Part shown: positions 17,375-25,629 of the stretch, in pieces | Numbering within the stretch: the first letter of the stretch is position 1 | Layout of the letters: every line of letters begins with the position of its first letter | From: Nocardia huaxiensis | GTDB lineage: Bacteria > Actinomycetota > Actinomycetes > Mycobacteriales > Mycobacteriaceae | Direction: 5' to 3' | Length of the DNA stretch: 64,000 nt | NCBI RefSeq assembly: GCF_013744875.1 | Contig: NZ_CP059399.1 | Location: 2,232,001-2,296,000, forward strand | Program-made: the position numbers and the translations under genes | Notes under the pieces: generated by a model | The model's database searches: none | Seen by the model: the letters and a program-made list of their open reading frames with translations, nothing else | What the model was told of the DNA's origin: nothing

Positions 17375-17458
17375 ACCGCCACTCCATATGCCGGCCCGCA
17401 GCGAATCAACCACACAATTCACCACAGTGCCCTGCGGAACCCGCGACCCTGATCGCGC

Positions 17459-17500
17459 CAAAAACGAGATCAGCCCCCGGCGAATCGCCGAGGGCTGATC
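17459..17500 (-). terminator. intrinsic terminator after tRNA-Ala (may act both ways)
   Basis: GATCAGCCC (17468-17476) pairs with GGGCTGATC (17492-17500), and an inner stem GGCGA/TCGCC continues the hairpin. Read on the minus strand, it is followed by CTCGTTTTT, a proper T-run, directly downstream of the tRNA. On the plus strand TTTCTT follows, so it could also end the AraC gene transcript. Confidence 0.85.
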
Positions 17501-17507
17501 TTTCTTG

Positions 17508-17580
17508 TGGAGCTAAGGGGAATCGAACCCCTGACCTTCTCGATGCGAACGAGACGCGCTACCAACTGCGCTATAGCCCC
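17508..17580 (-). tRNA. tRNA-Ala (anticodon CGC)
   Basis: The 73-nt minus-strand sequence folds as a complete cloverleaf. The acceptor is GGGGCTA paired with TAGCTCC and includes the G3-U70 wobble pair, the main identity element of alanine tRNA. The D stem is GCGC/GCGC, the anticodon stem TCTCG/CGAGA encloses the loop TTCGCAT with anticodon CGC, and the T arm is AGGGG-TTCGATT-CCCCT. The discriminator is A. CCA is not encoded. It reads GCG codons, which are abundant here. TAAAGT at 17613-17618 on the minus strand is a possible -10 box. Confidence 0.96.
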
Positions 17581-17679
17581 AGCCGCTGACCGTTTCCGGC
17601 CTGCGGTGAAGAACTTTAGCAGGTGGGTTGGGGAAGAGCCGAATCGGCTGGTTATTGGGGGTTTTTCTAGGATTGGGGG

Positions 17680-18630
17680 ATGGATATGACGGGGTTTACG
17701 GGGATGGTGGCGGGGTGGGAGGAGAGGGTCAGGGGGATGTTGGCGGGGTCGCCGATGCCGGAGTTGGCGGAGGGGCGGGTTCGGGTGTTGGGGGCGGGGA
17801 TGGACAGTGTGGCGCTGTTGGTGAGCGGTGGGGCGGGGGAGTTCGTGGTGCGGTTGCCGAAGGGGGAGGACGGGGCGAAGGGGATTGCGGTGGAGGGGCG
17901 GGTTCTGCCGGAGTTGGGGGAGGGCTTGTCGGTGCGGATTCCGCGGTTTGCGTTCATGGCGGCGAATCCGTTGGGGCCGGGGGAGTGCTGTGTGTATCCG
18001 GCGGTTCCGGGGGAGTCGCTCAGTGATGGGGCGTGGCGGGAGCGGGGGCTGTTGAGCGACGAGAACGCGGGGGTGGTGGCTCGGTTCATCGAAGAGGTGC
18101 ACGGGTTTTCGGTGGGGCGGGCTCGGGAACTCGGGGTGGGGGAGCGGGATATGCGGTCGGAGTTCGGGGAGGATCTGGAATTGGTTCGGGCGCAGGTGGT
18201 TCCGCTGTTGCCGACGCGGGAGGGGCGGCGGCTGCTCGAGGTGTGGGAGGGATATCTGGAGGGGGAGGCCAACTTTCGGTATGAACCGGCCGTGATGCAT
18301 GCGGACGTGAGTCTGGATCATCTGCTGGTGACGGGGGATCGGATCACGGGGGTGATCGATTTCGGGGATTTGCAGATCGGGGATCCGGATTACGATCTCT
18401 GCTACCTGTGGACGGATGCGGGGGCGGAATTCGTTGGGCGGGTGCAGGATCGGCGGGGGAAGACGGTGGATGCGGTGCTCAGGGGAAAACTGGATTTCTG
18501 GGCTTGTTCGGATTCGGCGATCGATGTGCTGCATGCGATCGAGCACGATATGCCGGAGTTCCGCGAGGAGAGCGTGCGGAACCTGCGGGCGGCGCTGGGG
18601 GAGTACGGCGGTCAGGCGGGGACGCTGTAG
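17680..18630 (+). CDS. aminoglycoside phosphotransferase (APH) family kinase, APH(2'')-like
   Basis: The 316-residue protein has the eukaryotic-like kinase fold of antibiotic phosphotransferases. It shows the ATP-binding lobe (VLGAGMDSVALLV, EFVVRLPK), the Brenner motif VMHADVSLDHLLV, and the metal-binding GVIDFGDLQIGDPDYDL. Having His rather than Asn after the catalytic Asp (HAD...DH) is a feature shared with APH(2'')-type enzymes. The substrate could be an aminoglycoside or another alcohol-bearing compound; resistance is only a possibility. Glycine is encoded almost wholly by GGG and the gene has strong G over C bias, unlike the AraC gene just before the tRNA. Its end overlaps the convergent TetR gene by 19 bases. 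Confidence 0.85.
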   Translation: MDMTGFTGMVAGWEERVRGMLAGSPMPELAEGRVRVLGAGMDSVALLVSGGAGEFVVRLPKGEDGAKGIAVEGRVLPELGEGLSVRIPRFAFMAANPLGPGECCVYPAVPGESLSDGAWRERGLLSDENAGVVARFIEEVHGFSVGRARELGVGERDMRSEFGEDLELVRAQVVPLLPTREGRRLLEVWEGYLEGEANFRYEPAVMHADVSLDHLLVTGDRITGVIDFGDLQIGDPDYDLCYLWTDAGAEFVGRVQDRRGKTVDAVLRGKLDFWACSDSAIDVLHAIEHDMPEFREESVRNLRAALGEYGGQAGTL

Positions 18631-19274
18631 GAGTCGAGGACTCGGAGGAAGAGGTCTACGCGCTGGGATTGGACCGCGGGGTTGTCGGGTTCCAGCAGGC
18701 ATTGGGCGAGGGTGCCGTCGTGGACGGCCACCAGGGCCCGGCCCAGGGCCTCGGGGGCGGGGACGCGGCGGCCCTGGGATTCCAGGAGGCGGACGACCAC
18801 GGGGGTCAGGGCCGCGCTGATCGCGGATTCGCGGGCGACCATGACCTGGCGCAGCGCGGGGGTGCGCAGGGCGTGGGCGGTGAACTCGGAGGTGATGCGG
18901 AACCACTTGTCGTCCACCGGAACTGCTTCGAGGATGTGCTCGACCAGGCGGCGGGGGTCGGTGGTGACGTCGAGGGCGGCGCTGTCGTCGAGGAAGGCGG
19001 TCACGTGGGCGAGCATGGCGGCGGAGCGCTGCTCCCACATGGCGAGGAAGACCTCGTCGAGGGAGGTGAAGTTGGAGTAGAAGGCGCCGCGGGTGTAGCC
19101 GGCGCGGTCGCAGAGCTGTTCGACGGTGCAGCGGCCGAGACCGTCCTCGGCGAAGGCTTCGAACGCGGCGTCGAGCAGGCGCTGTCGGGTTTCGGAGCGG
19201 CGGCGCTTCACCCGCACCGGCGCTGCCGTGTCTTCTCCGGCATCGCCATCGGTCGAGTTTCCGCCCCTGTTCAC
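18612..19274 (-). CDS. TetR family transcriptional regulator
   Basis: The GTG at 19274 gives 220 residues; a TTG at 19292 is also possible. After a short polar N terminus, the TetR helix-turn-helix is clear (TRQRLLDAAFEAFAEDGLGRCTVEQLCDRAGYTRGAFYSNF, residues about 27-67). A helical ligand domain follows. TAGTAT just upstream on the minus strand may be a -10 box for a leaderless transcript. The gene is convergent with the APH-like kinase and stands tail to head with the uracil-DNA glycosylase gene, so no target is obvious. Confidence 0.9.
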   Translation of the reverse strand: MNRGGNSTDGDAGEDTAAPVRVKRRRSETRQRLLDAAFEAFAEDGLGRCTVEQLCDRAGYTRGAFYSNFTSLDEVFLAMWEQRSAAMLAHVTAFLDDSAALDVTTDPRRLVEHILEAVPVDDKWFRITSEFTAHALRTPALRQVMVARESAISAALTPVVVRLLESQGRRVPAPEALGRALVAVHDGTLAQCLLEPDNPAVQSQRVDLFLRVLDSYSVPA

Positions 19275-19301
19275 GAACCGAATACTAACCAATCGGCCTG
19301 T

Positions 19302-20021
19302 TCATGGCCGTGGACGCAGGCCCGCGGCGGTGGCGGCGGAGACCAGCACGGCCTCGATCATGGCGGGGGTGAGGCGGCCGGTGAAGGTGTTCTGCTGGCT
19401 CGGGTGGTAGCAGCCGAAGACCTCCAGGGGCGCGCCTGCGGGCACCGCGGAGGCGAGGGTCACGTGCGCGCCGTGGCCGAACTTGGGTCTGGGTTTCGGT
19501 ACCGCCCAACCGGATTCGGCCAATGCCGGGAACAGGGCCTGCCAGCCCCAGCCTCCGAGGACGACGATCGCGCGAACCGAAGGCCGCAGCAGCTGTAGTT
19601 CGGTGTCCAGCCAGTGCCGGCAGTTGTCGCGCTCGCCGGGCGTCGGCTTGTTGTCCGGCGGCGCGCAGTGCACCGGCGCGGTGACCCGCGTACCGAGCAG
19701 TCGCAGACCGTCGTCGGGATGAGTGCTCGTGGGCTGGTTCGCGAGCCCGGCGCGATACATGGCCGCGATGAGCACATCCGCCGCCCGGTCGCCGGTGAAC
19801 ATCCGCCCGGTTCGATTGCCGCCGTGGGCGGCCGGCGCCAGCCCGACCACCAGCAGTCGCGCATCCCCGGGCCCGAAGCTGGGAACAGGCCGTCCCCAAT
19901 AGGTTTCGTCCCGGAACGCGGCGCGCTTGTCCCGAGCCACCTGTTCCCGCCACGCCACCAATCGCGGGCACGCGCGGCATTCGGTGATCTCGTGGTCCAG
20001 CTCGGCGATGGTGCGGCACAC
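19302..20021 (-). CDS. uracil-DNA glycosylase, family 5 (UdgB type)
   Basis: The 239-residue enzyme removes uracil and other deaminated bases from DNA. The N terminus has the iron-sulfur cluster cysteines (ITECRACPRLVAWR). Motif 1 (VVGLAPAAHGGNRTGRMFTGD) has Ala at the catalytic-Asp position, typical of family 5 enzymes, and further cysteines (APVHCAPPDNKPTPGERDNC) complete the cluster ligands. Motif 3 is FGCYHPSQQN. The GTG at 20021 is the only start close to the first conserved residues. Such thermostable-type UDGs are common in high-GC actinomycetes. It diverges from the TRIC gene. Confidence 0.93.
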   Translation of the reverse strand: MCRTIAELDHEITECRACPRLVAWREQVARDKRAAFRDETYWGRPVPSFGPGDARLLVVGLAPAAHGGNRTGRMFTGDRAADVLIAAMYRAGLANQPTSTHPDDGLRLLGTRVTAPVHCAPPDNKPTPGERDNCRHWLDTELQLLRPSVRAIVVLGGWGWQALFPALAESGWAVPKPRPKFGHGAHVTLASAVPAGAPLEVFGCYHPSQQNTFTGRLTPAMIEAVLVSAATAAGLRPRP

Positions 20022-20128
20022 CCCGCCGACTCAACCACACGGACCGCCACCGCAGGCCGAACCGGGGCCGCCCGGCATACTGTGCCCCGGTAGCCGAGAG
20101 TTTGCGATTGAGAAGGGAACCGGCCCGT

Positions 20129-20791
20129 ATGAGTGACCTCGTCGAGCTCGGCACTGCGGTCGATGCCGCGCAGGGCGTGGGAAACACCTTGGGCGTGTTC
20201 GCCTTCGGAGTATCCGGTGCGCTGCTGGCGGTGCGCCGACAGTTCGACGTGGTCGGTATCACCGTGCTCGCGGTCGCCACCGCCACCGGCGGCGGCATCA
20301 TCCGTGATGTCATCATCGGCGCGACACCGCCGACGGCCTTCGTGAATCCGATGCTCGCGGGCGTGGCTCTACTATCCGCACTCGTCATCTTCTTCTGGCA
20401 TCCCCCGCGCAAGCTGGTCCGCACCCCGCTCAATGTCGCCGACGCCATCGGCCTCGGAATCTTCTGTGTCACCGGCACGGTCGCCGCCTTTCAGCACGGC
20501 ATGTCCACCTGGGCCGCCGCGGCGCTCGGCGTGGTCACCGCGGTCGGCGGCGGCATCATTCGCGATGTGCTGGCCGGTGTCACGCCCAGCGTGCTCAGCG
20601 ACGGCGAGCTCTACGCGGTGCCCGCGCTGCTGGGTTCGGCGGTCACCGCCGCACTGCTGCACTTCGGCTTCTACACCTATTGGACGGGCGGTCTGGCCGG
20701 TGCGGGTGCGGTCGGGCTGCGCCTGATCGCGCTGTGGCGGCACTGGCACGCGCCGGTCGCCCGCCCGCATCGCCGGCGCGATCCGGTGTGA
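20129..20791 (+). CDS. TRIC cation channel family (UPF0126) membrane protein
   Basis: The protein has 220 residues and two internal repeats of three membrane helices. Each repeat contains the signature TATGGGIIRDVI or TAVGGGIIRDVL. This is the architecture of prokaryotic TRIC channels, which conduct K+ or Na+ as trimers. GAAGGGAA precedes the ATG at 20129. The C-terminal tail is basic (ARPHRRRDPV). It stands alone, divergent from the uracil-DNA glycosylase. Confidence 0.9.
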   Translation: MSDLVELGTAVDAAQGVGNTLGVFAFGVSGALLAVRRQFDVVGITVLAVATATGGGIIRDVIIGATPPTAFVNPMLAGVALLSALVIFFWHPPRKLVRTPLNVADAIGLGIFCVTGTVAAFQHGMSTWAAAALGVVTAVGGGIIRDVLAGVTPSVLSDGELYAVPALLGSAVTAALLHFGFYTYWTGGLAGAGAVGLRLIALWRHWHAPVARPHRRRDPV

Positions 20792-20944
20792 TCTTCGGTC
20801 GCCCCGCGACCAGCCGCGATGACCGTGCGGCGAGTCACGCGCATCGGCACATGTCGTGTCGCGGAACACTGTCCGATGCGGTTGATAGCATGGCGAAGGT
20901 TGGCCGACGGGCTGTGCATCACATCTCCGAGAGAGTTCCTACCA

Positions 20945-21388
20945 ATGCAGTTTGAGATCGTCGAGCGGGACGAGACGTGGGTGGCCGGGCTGCCGGTGCG
21001 CAGCCCCAAACGTGCCCTCGGGGAACTGCGCGATCACGACCTGGAGGTGGCCTGGGCCGCCGTCCTGCATCAGGAACTGGGCGGACCGCTGGCCTCGGCG
21101 TACACCGATTACGCGGCCGAACTCGGCACCTACAACACGCAGATCGTCGGCTATCAGTGCGAGTCGTTCGAGGATGTCACGCGCGGGCACATCGTGGCGC
21201 GGCTGGCGGGCGGCACCTATGCCCGGTTCTCGTCGGTGGGCAACTTCCCGACGGTGATGACGGATCTATGGACGCAGATCGCCTACGCCGAGGAGCACAA
21301 GCAGATCAAGCGCACCTACACCGGCGATTTCGAGTGCTACCCACACGCGTACAAGATCGAGCTGTATCTGGCGGTCGAACCCTCATGA
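20945..21388 (+). CDS. GyrI-like small-molecule-binding domain protein (first of a pair)
   Basis: The 147-residue protein matches the stand-alone effector-binding domain found in GyrI and AraC/MerR regulators: an opening strand with IVERDETWVAGLPVRSP, the central GTYARFSSVGNFPTVMTDLW, and the terminal TGDFECYPHAYKIELYLAVE. It has no DNA-binding domain. Its stop overlaps the start of the next gene by four bases (ATGA), and that gene encodes a second GyrI-like domain, so the two are made together and may form a heterodimer. Members bind small amphipathic molecules or act as cyclopropanoid hydrolases; the ligand here is unknown. Confidence 0.8.
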   Translation: MQFEIVERDETWVAGLPVRSPKRALGELRDHDLEVAWAAVLHQELGGPLASAYTDYAAELGTYNTQIVGYQCESFEDVTRGHIVARLAGGTYARFSSVGNFPTVMTDLWTQIAYAEEHKQIKRTYTGDFECYPHAYKIELYLAVEPS

Positions 21389-21819
21389 CCTATTCGATCG
21401 TGGTCCGCTCCGGCGGCGTGTACGGCGGGCTCGTGGTGCCGCGGGTGCGGCCGAGCTTCAAGGTGAGCAACAGCGAGCTCATCGAATTCCTGCGTGATCG
21501 CCTGCGTGACCGCAACGGCGTCGAGCGTCCGCTGGCCACGGTGTACGTGCCGGATCCGGCGGGCAACTACAACGTGCTGGTGTCCTACGAGTACCCGACG
21601 CCGCACGATGTCCCGATCGGCGATGTGCTGATCCGGGTTCCCAAGGGCGTCTACGCCCGCTTCCAGCCGAACGGCGACTACCACGATCCGGCCGAGGACG
21701 TATGGGCGCAGGTCGACGATGCGACGGCGTCGGCGGAGATCACCCGGGCCTACCGGGAAGAGATCGAGATCTGGTCCGGCCCTTCTGAACTGGAGCTTTT
21801 CATCTCCATCCTGGTGTAA
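21385..21819 (+). CDS. GyrI-like domain protein (second of a pair)
   Basis: This 144-residue protein starts inside the stop of the previous gene (ATGA). It has a diverged GyrI-like layout: the opening SIVVRSGGVYGGLVVPRVR, a middle VPKGVYARFQPNGDYHDPAEDVW that lines up with the same region of its neighbour, and the terminal strand EIEIWSGPSELELFISI. The two proteins look like ancient duplicates. It lacks any DNA-binding part. The pair lies 252 bases upstream of the GNAT-E1 operon, on the same strand, with a separate promoter region between them. Confidence 0.7.
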   Translation: MTYSIVVRSGGVYGGLVVPRVRPSFKVSNSELIEFLRDRLRDRNGVERPLATVYVPDPAGNYNVLVSYEYPTPHDVPIGDVLIRVPKGVYARFQPNGDYHDPAEDVWAQVDDATASAEITRAYREEIEIWSGPSELELFISILV

Positions 21820-21932
21820 TTGCTGCCGATTAACTGAATCGAAACCGACCGGTCCTGTGGTTGTGATTCATGACTGATAGCAATGGTTTGACCAGCGCGG
21901 ATTTCCGCATCCCCATTCGGGTTTCGGAACGT

Positions 21933-22013
21933 TTGCCAGACACCTGGACAATTTTATCCCCGTGACGGATACTCCCCTAGGTGCCCATGCCAGGCACGGT
22001 CGATGCACGACCG
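21933..22013 (+). promoter_or_regulatory. candidate promoter and hairpin leader of the GNAT-E1-GGDEF/EAL operon
   Basis: In the 252-base gap before the operon, TTGCCA (21933-21938) and TATCCC (21955-21960) are 16 bases apart and could be -35 and -10 elements. Downstream lie two inverted repeats, GTGCC/GGCAC (21981-21997) and a perfect CGGTCG-ATGCA-CGACCG (21997-22013), which would fall in the 5' leader. No known riboswitch class is recognised. These are weak, position-based calls. Confidence 0.3.
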
Positions 22014-22071
22014 TATCGGGCGGGAGCTCGGTAGCCGCGCGGAGACATTGCAGTAATGGAGTGGGAACCTG

Positions 22072-22827
22072 ATGGCAGTCGAATCGATCGCGCTCGTCCC
22101 GGCAGAAGGTGTTGGTGACGGCATGCTCCAATTTCACGACGCACAGTCCGGATGCACATTCCTGGTGGGTACGCCCCAGGCCGATCCGACGCTGTGGGCC
22201 GACTTCATGGATGGGGCATTGGCGGTTTATCGGCATTACGGCGCGGAGGACGCGCTCGAATACGACGCCGTGATAGACGGCCGTAGCACAACTCTTTTCT
22301 GCGTGGCGGTGGATTCCAGCGGGCGGGCCGTCGCCGGGGTGCGCGCCGAGGGGCCGCACCGGCAGGTCGACGAGGTACACGCGGTGCAGAGCTGGGCCGG
22401 GCGGGTCGGGGAGGCGTCGTTCCGGCGGATGGTCGCCGACCAGATCCCCGAGGGCGTCATCGAGTGCAAGGCCGGTTGGGCCGCGCGAGATGCGGAGAAC
22501 CGTGCCGCACTGGCGGATTGGGTGGCGCGCAGCATCGTGTACTGCATGGCGCTGCTGGGGGCGCGGTATGTGGTCGGGGTGTCGCCGGAGCACGCGCTGC
22601 CGTGCTATCGCAGCAGTGGGGCGAAGGTCGCGTGGTGGGTGCCGGCGACCTCGTATCCGGATGCGCGATACAGCACCGTGCCGGTCTGGTGGGATATGCA
22701 AACTTACCGGTCTGTCGCAACCGAAGCGCAAGTGCGGCTGATTGATTCCGAATTGTCCGAATTATTGGCGGATGGGGCGGTGGTGCCGACTTCGTGGACG
22801 CACGGTGAGGGCCTGGCTCCGGCATGA
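22072..22827 (+). CDS. GNAT-fold protein (N-acyltransferase-like), unknown substrate
   Basis: The 251-residue protein has features of a GNAT acyltransferase: FCVAVDSSGRAVAGVRAEGP resembles the central strands of the fold, the helix DAENRAALADWVARSIVYCMALLG follows, and HALPCYRSSGAKVAWW looks like the usual C-terminal YxxxG motif. It is larger than most GNATs and may relate to the N-acyl amino acid synthase (FeeM/autoinducer synthase) type. Its stop overlaps the start of the E1-nitroreductase gene (ATGA), so the two are coupled. In Mycobacterium tuberculosis a hypothetical gene, Rv1356c, precedes the related Rv1355c. The acyl donor and acceptor are not known. Confidence 0.6.
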   Translation: MAVESIALVPAEGVGDGMLQFHDAQSGCTFLVGTPQADPTLWADFMDGALAVYRHYGAEDALEYDAVIDGRSTTLFCVAVDSSGRAVAGVRAEGPHRQVDEVHAVQSWAGRVGEASFRRMVADQIPEGVIECKAGWAARDAENRAALADWVARSIVYCMALLGARYVVGVSPEHALPCYRSSGAKVAWWVPATSYPDARYSTVPVWWDMQTYRSVATEAQVRLIDSELSELLADGAVVPTSWTHGEGLAPA

Positions 22828-25613
22828 CAGTCGACCATTGCGCCGCATGGGTATACCGGCCGCTGCTGCTCGACGAATTCGATCTTGAAGATAATGCGCG
22901 GCTCGCGGAATTGCGGGCCGGCGGGCGTGTCGAATTTTCGGATTTGCGCGGTTTGCTGAGGCATGAATTCGATCTTCTCGTGGCCCCGCCGGAAATTTCG
23001 GAAGGCCCCGAGTCGGACCGGTGGGTTTATTACCCGTGGCGTCGCGCGGCGGTAGCTGTACTCGGCCCCCGGCACATGCGCACGCTGCGGCTCGACCGCA
23101 ACCGCAACAACCTCACCCGCGCCGAACAGGACCTGCTCGGACGGCAGTCGATCGGCGTGGTCGGGCAGAGCGTCGGGCACGCCGTCGCGCACACGCTCGC
23201 CCTCGAAGGACTGTGCGGGCGACTACGTCTGGCCGACTTCGACAGCATCGAGCTCACCAACCTCAACCGGGTGCCCGGCACGCTCTTCGACCTCGGCGTG
23301 AACAAGGCCGTCGCCACCGCGCGCCGGATTGCCGAACTCGACCCGTACCTTCCGATCGAGATCGTCACCGATCCGCTCGACGAGGCGAATATGGACGCCT
23401 TCCTCGACGGCCTCACCCTCGTGGTCGAGGAATGCGACTCCCTCGACGTGAAGCTCGCCGTGCGCGAGGCCGCCCGCCGCCACCGCCTCCCGCTGCTCAT
23501 GCAATCCAGCGACCGCGGCCTGCTCGACGTCGAACGCTTCGACCTCGAACCCGCCCGCCGTCCCTTCCACGGCCTGCTCGGTGACACCACCACCGCCGAC
23601 CTGCGCGGCCTGTCCACCCGCGACAAGGCCCCGCACGTCATCCGCATCATCGACGGCCGCACCCTCTCCGACCGCCTCGCCGCCAGCATGGTCGAAATCG
23701 GCGAAACCCTGAACAGCTGGCCGCAACTCGGCGGCGAAGTCCAGCTCGGCGGCGCGACGGTGGCCGCCGCCGTCCGCCGCCTCGGCCTCGGCCGCGACCT
23801 CCCCTCCGGCCGCATCCGCATCGACCTCGACAACATGCTCGACGACCTCACCGAGCCGATGCCGAGCATCACCCCCGCCTGGGCGGACAGCCTCACCACG
23901 GGGACGGACGCAGAACCCGCGCTCACCGCGCGAACGGGGGAATCCGCGCGGGTTCGGGATGGCAAGGCTGCTGACGATGTGGAGGACGCTCAGGTATCCG
24001 GCATCACGGCGGTGCTGCACTGTGCGCAGCGTGCGCCGTCGGGCGGCAACGCGCAGCCCTGGACGCTCCGGGCCGATGCGGAGTCGATCACGATTTCCCT
24101 TGCCTCCGAACGGTCCTCCGCCATGGATATCGGCTTCCGGGGCAGCGCACTGGCTTTGGGCGCGGCCTGGTACAACGCGCGGGTCGCCGCCGCGGCGCTG
24201 GGGCTGCTCGATCCGAGCGAACTGCGGCCCCGCGCGGGGATCGGCTCCGAGGGCATGCCCCGAGCCGGTGGGCTCGGCGCGCTCGGGGGCGGGAGCGCGC
24301 AAACGCGGCGCGGCGTGACCGAGCCGCGCATCCGCACGGACGTCTTCCTCGGTGAATCTCCCAAGGGCCGCCCGCAGGACTATTCGGACGCGGCCACGTG
24401 GGGCCGGTTCTTCGACAGCCGTGAGCAATCCGTGCGTGATCGCGATCTGTGGGAGGACACGTCGTCCGAGGCCTGGGAGCGGGGGCGGCGTGACCGGATC
24501 CCCGGGCCCGAGGTTCCGGGCAGCGGTGCGCTGCGGGGCTTCACGGACCCCGAGTGGCCCGAACCGTTCGGCGGTGACCAGCCGCCCGCCGTGGGCGTCG
24601 ACCCGCGCAGGGCGTTCTCCAGTGTCGGTCCGCGGATGAGCGGCCCGGTTGCCTGGCCCGGACAGCCCCTCGGTGCGGGTGGCCGCCCGGAGTGGCGTGG
24701 CAGCGGCTGGGCTGGATCGATGGGTGGTGAGCTGCGTCCGGGCGGGGTGTCCCTCGGGCTGCGCCCGCCGCACGAGAATGGACTGCGGGCCGGCGGATCG
24801 ACCCTGCTGAGTGCCGTGGTCCGGCTCGGGGACTGCACGGATTCCGTTCTGGCGCGGGATTATTCGGCGCTGCTGGCGCGGCATACGAATCGCAGGTTCG
24901 GCACCGGCGCGCCGATTCCAGGGGAGGTGCTGGAGACCCTCGCGGAGGCCGCACAGGTCGGTGGGGGCGGGCTGCGGTGGGTTACCGGGCGCGCGGAGAT
25001 CGACACTGCCGCACAGATTCTCGCGGAGGCCGAGCGGATTCGGTGTCTGACGCCGCGCCTGCATCAGGAGATGTTCGCGGAGTTGCGGGGGCCCGGGGAC
25101 GATCTGCGGACGGGGCTGGACGTGCGGACCCTGGAATTGGCGCCGGGGGAGCTGGCGGTGCTGGAGATCGCGCGACGCGCGGATGTGATGGGGCGGATCC
25201 GGGCGTGGTCGGGAGGGACGGCATTGGGGCGACACACCGGAGATCAGGTGCGCTCGAGTTCGGCGGTGGCGGTGGTGACGCTGGCCGCGCCGCCGCCGGC
25301 CGATCCGTACGAGTTGGTCGCTTATGCACGTGCCGGGGAGGCGCTGCAACGGGTTTGGGCTCGAGCACAAAGACACGGACTCGCGGTGCAACCGGTTTCC
25401 CCGGTGTTCCTGTACGCCCGACGCCCCGAGGAGCTGCATACTGTTTCCCCGGAGTTCGCCGATACACTAACGTCACTTCAGGGCCGCTTCCTGGACTTGT
25501 TGGGAGTGCCTGGGCACGAAACGGTGGCATTGGTGCTTCGCCTCGGGTATGCGGCGGAGGTCACGGTTCGCAGCAGGCGACTTCCGGTTCCGGACGCGGA
25601 AACCCGCGGTTAG
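22824..25613 (+). CDS. E1/ThiF-nitroreductase fusion protein (Rv1355c/MoeY family)
   Basis: The protein has 929 residues. Residues about 85-250 form an E1/ThiF-like adenylating domain (SIGVVGQSVGHAVAHTLAL, then LADFDSIELTNLNRV, the DxD and ExxNLxR features). No CxxC zinc pairs are visible. From about 395 a flavin nitroreductase-like domain starts (LHCAQRAPSGGNAQPW), is interrupted at about 463-658 by a Gly/Pro/Arg-rich stretch, then resumes (LLARHTNRRFGTGAPIP ... LVAYARAGEALQRVWARAQRHGLAVQPVSPV). The family member Rv1355c of M. tuberculosis was named MoeY for molybdopterin synthesis, but that role is unproven and no moa/moe genes are nearby. E1 plus FMN-oxidase is also the pairing used to make azole-modified peptides. 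It is coupled to the GNAT gene upstream; a GGDEF/EAL gene follows after 16 bases. Confidence 0.85.
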   Translation: MTVDHCAAWVYRPLLLDEFDLEDNARLAELRAGGRVEFSDLRGLLRHEFDLLVAPPEISEGPESDRWVYYPWRRAAVAVLGPRHMRTLRLDRNRNNLTRAEQDLLGRQSIGVVGQSVGHAVAHTLALEGLCGRLRLADFDSIELTNLNRVPGTLFDLGVNKAVATARRIAELDPYLPIEIVTDPLDEANMDAFLDGLTLVVEECDSLDVKLAVREAARRHRLPLLMQSSDRGLLDVERFDLEPARRPFHGLLGDTTTADLRGLSTRDKAPHVIRIIDGRTLSDRLAASMVEIGETLNSWPQLGGEVQLGGATVAAAVRRLGLGRDLPSGRIRIDLDNMLDDLTEPMPSITPAWADSLTTGTDAEPALTARTGESARVRDGKAADDVEDAQVSGITAVLHCAQRAPSGGNAQPWTLRADAESITISLASERSSAMDIGFRGSALALGAAWYNARVAAAALGLLDPSELRPRAGIGSEGMPRAGGLGALGGGSAQTRRGVTEPRIRTDVFLGESPKGRPQDYSDAATWGRFFDSREQSVRDRDLWEDTSSEAWERGRRDRIPGPEVPGSGALRGFTDPEWPEPFGGDQPPAVGVDPRRAFSSVGPRMSGPVAWPGQPLGAGGRPEWRGSGWAGSMGGELRPGGVSLGLRPPHENGLRAGGSTLLSAVVRLGDCTDSVLARDYSALLARHTNRRFGTGAPIPGEVLETLAEAAQVGGGGLRWVTGRAEIDTAAQILAEAERIRCLTPRLHQEMFAELRGPGDDLRTGLDVRTLELAPGELAVLEIARRADVMGRIRAWSGGTALGRHTGDQVRSSSAVAVVTLAAPPPADPYELVAYARAGEALQRVWARAQRHGLAVQPVSPVFLYARRPEELHTVSPEFADTLTSLQGRFLDLLGVPGHETVALVLRLGYAAEVTVRSRRLPVPDAETRG

Positions 25614-25629
25614 TGCGATCGGAGACAAA

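Noticed and set aside
17508..17580. tRNA-Ala as an integration (att) site
   Set aside because: No integrase gene, no partial tRNA repeat and no island-like gene set is found on either side.
23223..25439. Long minus-strand frame (738 codons) opposite the E1-nitroreductase gene
   Set aside because: The sense frame shows E1 and nitroreductase motifs and is coupled to its neighbours, while the antisense frame is low-complexity.
22824..25613. Full TOMM (azole-modified peptide) biosynthetic cluster
   Set aside because: E1 and nitroreductase parts are present, but no YcaO protein and no precursor peptide gene could be found nearby, so only a chemical analogy is kept.
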